DNA from: Rhizophagus sp. LPA8_4_AMF
Lineage: Eukaryota > Glomeromycota > Glomeromycetes > Glomerales > Glomeraceae
DNA: 22,835 nucleotides
Direction of reading: 5' to 3'
Assembly: GCA_021464525.1 (NCBI GenBank)
Contig: JADRCO010001070.1
Coordinates: forward strand, 1-22,835
Shown: positions 16,765-22,835 of the stretch, one piece after another
Layout of the letters: the number at the start of each line of letters is the position of its first letter
Numbering within the stretch: the first letter of the stretch is position 1
Notes under the pieces: generated by a model
The model's database searches: none
Seen by the model: only the letters and a program-made list of their open reading frames with translations
Told to the model about the DNA's origin: nothing
Position numbers and translations under genes: made by a program

Positions 16765-19700
16765 TTATTCCGAAATTAGTCTGCTCAATGGTTTGCTAGT
16801 ATAAATTACTTGCTGAGTGTTTGAATTTTCAATTATAAAATCTCTACTTGACCAACGATAATAATTATAATGTATTAATGATAGTAATATTATAAAAAAA
16901 AATTTCGTGTTTTTCATTAGTTCATACCTTTGAATATCATTTATATCAATCTCATATTCTTTTGTTACATATTCTAAATAAGTTAAATAATAGTTAAAAA
17001 ATAATCATTTCATAATTCAATTAGTGTTTCAAATTTATAATTTAAGATGTTAAAATAATACTCATCAATTAATTTAGAATATTATTAATAAGTACATGCC
17101 TTGTTTAAATTTATTCATTGATGCATTAGTAGATGAAGATTTGGAAATAAAAGAGCTTAACGGTCTGCTTGTATAAATTGCTTTTGGATGAGATTCTCCA
17201 AGAAATTCTGGTCCAAGCAACTTAGATTGAATTAGTTCTAATCGTATTTCTTCAGCTTGATTAAATTGATTAACATCTTTCCCCATATTTGCCCAAAGGT
17301 TAAAACTTTTGCAAATTTGTTTTGCTGAAGGCCTTTTTTTGGGTTCAGAATTCCAACATTTTTTCATTAAATTAACAAATTCTTCAGGAGTATCATCTGT
17401 AATTTTAGGCCTTTCTCCATCAATAATCTTATAAATTAAATCAATATTATGTTCAGTATTAGTAAAAGGCTTACAGCCAGTTATCAATTCCCACATAATC
17501 ATACTCATACTGTAAATATCTGATGCATTTGAAAATGAGACTCCTTTAAATATTTCTGGAGCAATATATGGTATAACTCCATATATTTCATTGATTGATG
17601 AGGCATTATTTGCAGGCTGTGATAATCCTAAATCCCCAATTAAATATTGATCTATATATTCAATTATTTCGACCAATATATTACCACTATGAAAATCTCG
17701 ATGTATAAAATCTTTTTCATGAATAGCTTGAAGCCTAAAATAAAAACAAATAAATTGATTTGATATCATAAAATATATGATAAATAAATTATATTACAAA
17801 TACCCATCTGAAATTCTCCATAAGATAAACATTTTTTTCTTCCATGTAATCTTTGTAAAATTCTCTTGTAAATAATTATGTAAATCACCTCCATTTGCAT
17901 ACTTCATGATAAACATAAATTCATTTGTTATAGGATTTTTTGTAATACCATGACATTTAATAATAAATTCAAATTTATTATCATAACATTGATAAAATGA
18001 TTTAATCTAAATTGTAAAAATTATTAAATAATAAATAAATATTTATTTCAAAGAACAATTTATAGGAATAAACAATTACCTCATTTAAAAAATATTTGCT
18101 AGGATCTTGAGAATTTAGAAACTTTTTAACCGCAATAATATTTCCATTAATTGATGCTTTATAAATTTTGCCATATCCTCCTTCTGCTATTTCCTTTAAA
18201 TTTGTAATTTGAGAATATGGAACCCACTCTATTTTCAGTTTTGAACCAATATTATTCTTATATATATTTAATGGATTGGAATTTTTGCTAAAGTTATTAA
18301 CATAATCAACAAGTTGATTAATGTTGTATTTTGTAAAGTAAAGAAATTCATCTATATTATTATTTCCACTGACATCACTGATATAACTGACTTTAATAAT
18401 GCCAGTATAAACAATTCTTTCAATTCTTTTGCATCTTTTACATTGAGATTGATTAATGAATCCAAAAATAATATTTGTTGTTAAACAAAATCTACATCCA
18501 GTATAAAACATAAAGCAATTTGAACAATGTTTTTGATAATTAGATTTTGATTCTAGAGGATGATGACAAATCATGCATTTATTATATGCATCCCACCATG
18601 TTATATGTAGAATTAGAATACGATATTTGTACAAAGTTGTTTCTGTAAATTCAAAAGAAATTGAATGACAATTGGAGCATAATTTAAATTCCTTTTGTAT
18701 ATTTTGCTCATAAATTGATTTTTTGCATAATCTACAGCTTTCTTCATAAAATTGGTCCATATTTCTAAATTCAAACTGCTGATTAGTGATCATTTGTTTG
18801 AAATATAAAATTTCAGAGCAATTTGCGCACCACCCTTGAATGCAAAATTCCAAATTTCTTGGTTCATGTTTATCACAATTAATATCGGTTGTTCTTATAC
18901 ATAAATCTAAATTATCAATTGCACATTTAATATTTAAACTACTAGTGGGCATACTTGATGCACCAATATAAGCAATCCCTGCAATACTTTTGTCCGAATA
19001 GGGTTTTAGAATAGATATTTTCACAACAATAACATTGATCCTCATTATTTTTAAAAGGTATAAACGTAATTGGCATAATTAAATAACCTTCATTAAGTTC
19101 TAAATTTGCAGCTGTTTGGGAATATATCCTATGATTGAAGTACTTAAACTTTTTTATAAAATTGTAAATTCCCAATAAGTTGGAAGATTTATCAATATTA
19201 TTCACATAATTAGCAATTTGATTATAATTATAAGTGTTGATTTTTAGAAAATATTTTCCAATATTTTTCATATCAGGAATATTAATAGTAATTAATAACA
19301 TTCTTTTACATTTCATACATTGAGATTTTTCTATAATTCCAAAAATAATATTTGTTGTCAAACAATATCTACACCCAGTGTAAATTATAAAGCAATTTGA
19401 GCACCATTTTTGACAATCTGATTTAAATTTTAATTTTGAATTGCAAACTATACATTGATAGTAAGCATCCCACCATGGTAAATATAGAATTGGACCAGTA
19501 GAAGTTGATCCTGTAAACTCAAAAGAAATTAAATAACAATCTGAACACAATCTGAATTTGGTAATATCATCATTTTGTTTGTAAATTAATTTCCCACATA
19601 ATCTACATTTTTCTTCATTGGAAGAATAATCCATACTACTAAAAGCTAATGTCTGATTTGTGACCATTTGATTGAAGTATAAAATTTCAGAACAATTTTC

Positions 19701-20814
19701 ACACCATTCTTGAATGCAAAAATTCATATTACCTGGTTCATGATTATCACAATTAGTATTACTAGCTGTTCTTATACACACATCCAAATTATCAATTGCA
19801 TGTTTAATATTCAAATTACTAGTAGCATACTTAATGCACCAATACAAGCAATCTCTGCAATACTTTTGTTTGAATAAAGTTTCAGAATAGAAGTTTTCAC
19901 AACGATAACATCGACCTTCATCATTATTAAAAGGAATAAACGTTAATTGGCAAGGTTAAACAATCTTCATTGTTCTCTAAATTTGCAATTGTTTGAAAAT
20001 ATATTTTGTAATTAAAGTACTTCAGCTTTTTTATAAAACTATATATTTCCAACAAATCAGAATACTTATCAATATTCTTCACAAAATTGGCAATTTGATT
20101 AAAATTATAAGTGTTGAGCTCTAGAAAACATTCTCTAATATTTAAGTTATGATGAGTGTTGCGCTTTAGAAAATATTTAAAATTGATCTCAACCCATGAC
20201 AATCTTTTACATTTCATACATTGAGATTGTTCCGTAATTCCAAAAATAATATTTGTTGTTAGACAATATCTACATCCAATGTAAATTAATATGCAATTTG
20301 AGCACCATTTTTGACAACGTGATTTAAATTCTAGTTTTGTATCACATACTATACATTGATTATGACTATCCCACCATGGTAAATAAAGAACTGGAAAAGT
20401 AGAAGAAAATTCTATCCATGTGAAAGAGATTAGATAACAAACTGAACAAATAATACTATTTCGTTCATTACAACAAAATTGACAGTAATTTAAATATTTA
20501 TTATATACACGAAATAAATCTTTGATAACTATTTGTTTAAAATATGAAGTCCCAAACGTTGTGTTTTTCAGATATTTCTCGTATTCATCATATCTCTCAT
20601 TAATATCTAAGTATGCATTAAAATCAATTATTTTCTTAATATACTTATATAAGCAATTTTCGCAGTATTTTTGAAATAAAATTGCATGCGTATATTCATT
20701 TCCACAATCACAAAAATTATTATCCATATTAAAAGGGAAAAACAAAATTTGAATAGGACTAGATATTAATCTTGTTGTTGGATCAAAAGAATTTTTGCTA
20801 TTCATAATTTCCAT
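16765..20814 (-). CDS. TKL-type protein kinase with three Cys-rich modules; two frameshifts
   Basis: Exons in minus order: 20814-18080, 18006-17804, 17734-17100, 16973-16928, 16846-16765. Allowing for two single-base insertions in exon 1 (near 19943-19944 and 18947-18949), they give 1232 residues. Residues 1 to about 850 are three related Cys-rich modules, each with CxxC pairs, for example WCSNC...GCRYCLTTNIIFG and QCMKCKR, probably zinc-binding. The kinase domain follows: Gly loop EGGYGKIYKA (878-883), K896 in IAVKKF, HRDFHSGN (D992, N997), DLG in place of DFG (D1013), and IAPE (1037-1039). Catalytic residues are present, so activity is plausible. The third intron needs a GC-AG pair. The kinase half is open; the module half is broken, so the gene may be a pseudogene, start at a later ATG, or carry assembly errors. 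Confidence 0.78.
18080..20814 (-). repeat. Three tandem Cys-rich modules, period about 876 bp
   Basis: Direct in-gene triplication. The anchor LYWCIKYA begins at 19847 and again at 18971, exactly 876 bp or 292 codons apart after correcting one inserted base. The module 1 equivalent, LYKYIK, is at residue 55, giving 268 residues to the next. Modules 2 and 3 are closest to each other at the DNA level. Module 1 is more diverged and lacks the HEPGNMNFCIQEWCENC block. Confidence 0.85.
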
Positions 20815-21022
20815 GATGCAATATATTTTAAGGTAAGTTTCTAAAATAAAATAAAAGTAAGCATACGAAAATATTTATTATATATTTGTCATATTCTATT
20901 AATAGAATTTTCTTGGAATTTTAGAATAGAATTCTATGGAAGTGTAACGAAATAAAAATGGAAATATGGTTGCAAGTCCATAAAAGTAAATCATATGCAT
21001 CCTGCAGATTGGCACAAAAGAG
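20815..21022. promoter_or_regulatory. Upstream region of the kinase gene
   Basis: A/T-rich sequence 5' of the minus-strand ATG at 20814. It contains a perfect palindrome ATAGAATTCTAT near 20924-20935 and a related TTAATAGAA word near 20897. No clear core promoter is identified. Confidence 0.3.
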
Positions 21023-21130
21023 GTTATGCCTTACGGTGTCTGGTCCGATGATCTTTCTGAGTCAAGTCATGTTAGCACAGTAATGTGAATTTGGGTCTGG
21101 ATTATCGGACCGGACTCAATAAGGATATAC
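21023..21130. mobile_element. Short TIR element with GGTCCGAT ends
   Basis: Ends 21023-21053 and 21100-21130 are inverted copies matching at about 21 of 31 positions, with the core (T/C)GGTCCGAT(G/A)ATC. The outer part of the right end (ATGAGTATATCCTTA when read reversed) recurs at about 10266. No ORF. Confidence 0.5.
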
Positions 21131-21670
21131 TCATTATGATGTAGTTGTACAACAATATAATTTGCGTAACATCCAAGCAACACTTGTACGTATTTTTGAC
21201 TTGCAAAATAATTTCAATGATCATTTTACTTATCAAATATAATTTTTATTAAAGGAGTGAGAAGTATCCATCATTTCTTGATCAACGCCTTGCCAGACTG
21301 AGCTGATCTTTTGACAGATCGGACATCAGACCTTTTTGACCAGCAGCTCTGTCAGACATAAGAGTTATTTTTTTTCTCACACAGATTTTAGAAGAATAAT
21401 TATTTCATGGATTCTCATACACTAACAAATAATCCTTTATTTACGTTGCATTTATTGGACGCACAAAAGGCACCGAGCCGACAAATTGTCAAAGATCAGT
21501 AATGGGTTGACAAATTGTCAGAGATCGGCGGCAGAGATCTTTTTTCAACACTGAGTTGCCAAAATTGTCAGCAGGTTTTTAAGAATTATTTTAAATTTTA
21601 TTAGAAGATTTTTTGTGGAGGATTTTTTTTTCTTTTTTTTTGTTAGATTTTTTTTTCATAAAATAAAATT
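21131..21670. other. Spacer with GACAAATTGTCA repeats
   Basis: No gene. Two copies of GACAAATTGTCA(A/G)AGATC lie at about 21479 and 21510, with a diverged third (CCAAAATTGTCAGCAGG) near 21561. Nearby GATC/CAGAC words at 21295-21360 look related. The word is nearly self-complementary. Confidence 0.5.
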
Positions 21671-22260
21671 TTTGGTAGAGAATTTTTTTTTTTAATAGGG
21701 AAGATTTTTTTCTTGATAGATCTTTTTGAGAATTTTTTTTAACAGTCCCTATAAAAAATAATATCCGTTATTTTTTGTAAAAACTTCGTAAAAGTGAGCC
21801 TTTCACGGATCCATTCACGGAAAATGTAAATAATTCGACAAATTCCGTGATATAAGGTTATTAATTCCGGGAATATGAGTCTTTTACGGAGAAAGATGGA
21901 ATATAAAAAACGGATCGACTTTTTTACAAGGAGTTTTGGTAGAGAATTTCGTTAAAGAATTTTTCTTTATAGGAAAGATTTTATTTTTTTGATAGATCAT
22001 TTTGTTAGAAAATTATTTAACAGGGGAGATTTTTTTATTTTGTTGATTGAAAAGTTTTTTTTATAGGTGAGTCTTTTTTGATGAAGAATTTCGTTTAGAA
22101 GACTTTTAATAGAAAATTTATTGAAAATAATTTTTTTAATATGGGAATTGAGAGTTTTAGCTTGAAATTTATTTTTAATAAAGAATTTCGTTAGAGATTC
22201 TTTTTTTTTTCATAAAAAAATTTATTGGAAAATTATTACAATTTTAATAAATTCATAAAA
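21671..22260 (+). repeat. Degenerate T-rich tandem array
   Basis: Words GGTAGAGAATTT, GGGAAGATTTTTTT, TTGATAGATC and TTTAACAG occur in this order at 21672-21743 and again at 21943-22025. Further decayed copies (GATGAAGAATTTCG, AAGAATTTCGTTAGAG) run to about 22200. Runs of 6-11 T alternate with short purine blocks. The array is interrupted by the element at 21744-21934. Confidence 0.6.
21744..21934. mobile_element. About 190-bp TIR element inside the T-rich array
   Basis: The left end reads AGTCCCTATAAAAAA...ATCCGTT...CGTAAAAG. The right end, reverse-complemented, reads ACTCCTTGTAAAAAA...ATCCGTT...CGTAAAAG. Near the left end a perfect 9-bp hairpin (21753-21761 with 21768-21776) adds structure. 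No ORF and no clear target duplication. Confidence 0.5.
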
Positions 22261-22645
22261 TTTATAATTATTTATTTTTAATATTATAAAATAAATTGTT
22301 TGCTAGCAGTATAAATTTTAAAAAATTTGCCTTTACTGTGCTATTTAAAATATGGTTTTTCTTAATTTTATCTTGAATATTTTTTCTTAGTATATAGTTT
22401 CAGAATTTTTTTTTAATTTTTATCTTTTTGATCTATATTAAGAGTATATTTTTTTAATTTTATCTTCAATTTTATCTTATAATAAGTTTTCTCTAATTAA
22501 TTATTAGTTTTAGCTTTGGTATTTCTTTAATTTCATTTTTATTTAAATTTTATTAAACAAGTGTTGCTAAATCTCACTGCAGATGATTCATTCCGGCCAA
22601 AAATTATAATTTGGCCAGAGTTAAAAAACACTAAAAAACAATAAT
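22261..22645. other. AT-rich spacer
   Basis: Almost pure A/T runs with no ORF, repeat family or RNA gene recognised. It leads into the AGCCGAA palindromes. Confidence 0.5.
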
Positions 22646-22835
22646 GGTGTAGTTAGCCGAAAAATTCAGCCGAAGGCGCAGTAAATTTTCGGCTAACAAC
22701 ACCCAGCCGAAAAAATTCCATGTTGATCTTGAATATTTTATTGGTTCAACATCTATTATTTTCGGCTGAATATTTTCGGCTAAATACACTTTTTTTAAAT
22801 AATAGTGTAGTTAGCCGAAATATCCAACCAGGAGC
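22646..22835. repeat. Nested AGCCGAA palindromes, truncated by the window end
   Basis: GGTGTAGTTAGCCGAAAA at 22646 pairs with TTTTCGGCTAACAACACC ending at 22703, a 58-bp hairpin. It also pairs with TTTTCGGCTAAATACACT ending near 22791, which together with a second AGCCGAA makes a longer inverted repeat. A fresh copy, GTGTAGTTAGCCGAAATA, starts at 22805 and runs out of the window. This suggests a compound or nested miniature TIR element. Confidence 0.65.

Noticed and set aside
17735..17769. Kinase open frame starting at the ATG at 17769
   Set aside because: The first 11 or so residues are intron translation. The exon starts after TTTTAG at 17735, and the preceding exon supplies the N-lobe.
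18942..19950. Programmed ribosomal frameshifting at TTT TAA or GCC CAC TAG in the kinase gene
   Set aside because: Module comparison places the extra base several codons before the first stop group, and the residues between match the other modules only if one base is removed. This fits insertion mutation or sequence error better than slippage at the stop.
1..22835. CRISPR array, tRNA or rRNA genes
   Set aside because: No evenly spaced identical repeats with unique spacers and no paired A/B-box with cloverleaf arms were found by eye. A tRNA scan was not possible.

Overview
The window looks like nuclear DNA of an arbuscular mycorrhizal fungus (Glomeromycotina, Rhizophagus-like). This is inferred from the very AT-rich composition, the many short GT-AG introns of about 63-81 bp, the low density of intact genes, and the gene families present: a tyrosine-kinase-like (TKL) kinase with Cys-rich N-terminal modules, a secreted kelch protein with one membrane span, and a Uma2-type PD-(D/E)XK nuclease-fold protein. 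Long stretches are mobile-element debris and decayed coding sequence. No tRNA, rRNA or CRISPR was seen.

Layout. Bases 1-1630 hold a short plus-strand coding fossil and a minus-strand, 5'-truncated LINE end with RNase H. Bases 1633-3001 form a terminal-inverted-repeat (TIR) element with a long pyrimidine-rich core and tandem units that resemble splice sites. Bases 3002-4316 are AT-rich spacer. Bases 4317-5063 are a MITE-like element with an apparent TA target duplication. Bases 5122-7490 carry several plus-strand coding fossils of unknown family. A six-exon kelch gene lies at 8229-10212. Bases 10213-12640 hold small hairpin elements and another decayed coding stretch. An acidic ORF (12649-13083) precedes an eight-exon Uma2-like gene (13350-14785). 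An orphan exon (15211-15409) and weak exon-like pieces follow. From 16765 to 20814, on the minus strand, is a five-exon gene with three tandem Cys-rich modules of about 290 residues fused to a kinase domain. Two single-base insertions break its module region, while the kinase exons stay open. Bases 20815-22835 are repeats: two short TIR elements, a degenerate T-rich tandem array, and nested palindromes built on AGCCGAA.

Nothing suggests that the three main genes form one pathway. The kelch protein is probably at the cell surface or in the secretory route, the kinase is probably a signalling protein, and the Uma2-like protein is a nuclease-fold protein of unknown role. All three belong to the kind of lineage-expanded families expected in this group. 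The points most worth a second look are the triple-module kinase with its breaks and an inferred GC-AG intron, the multi-exon Uma2-like gene, the pyrimidine-core TIR element, and the set of unrelated small inverted-repeat families.
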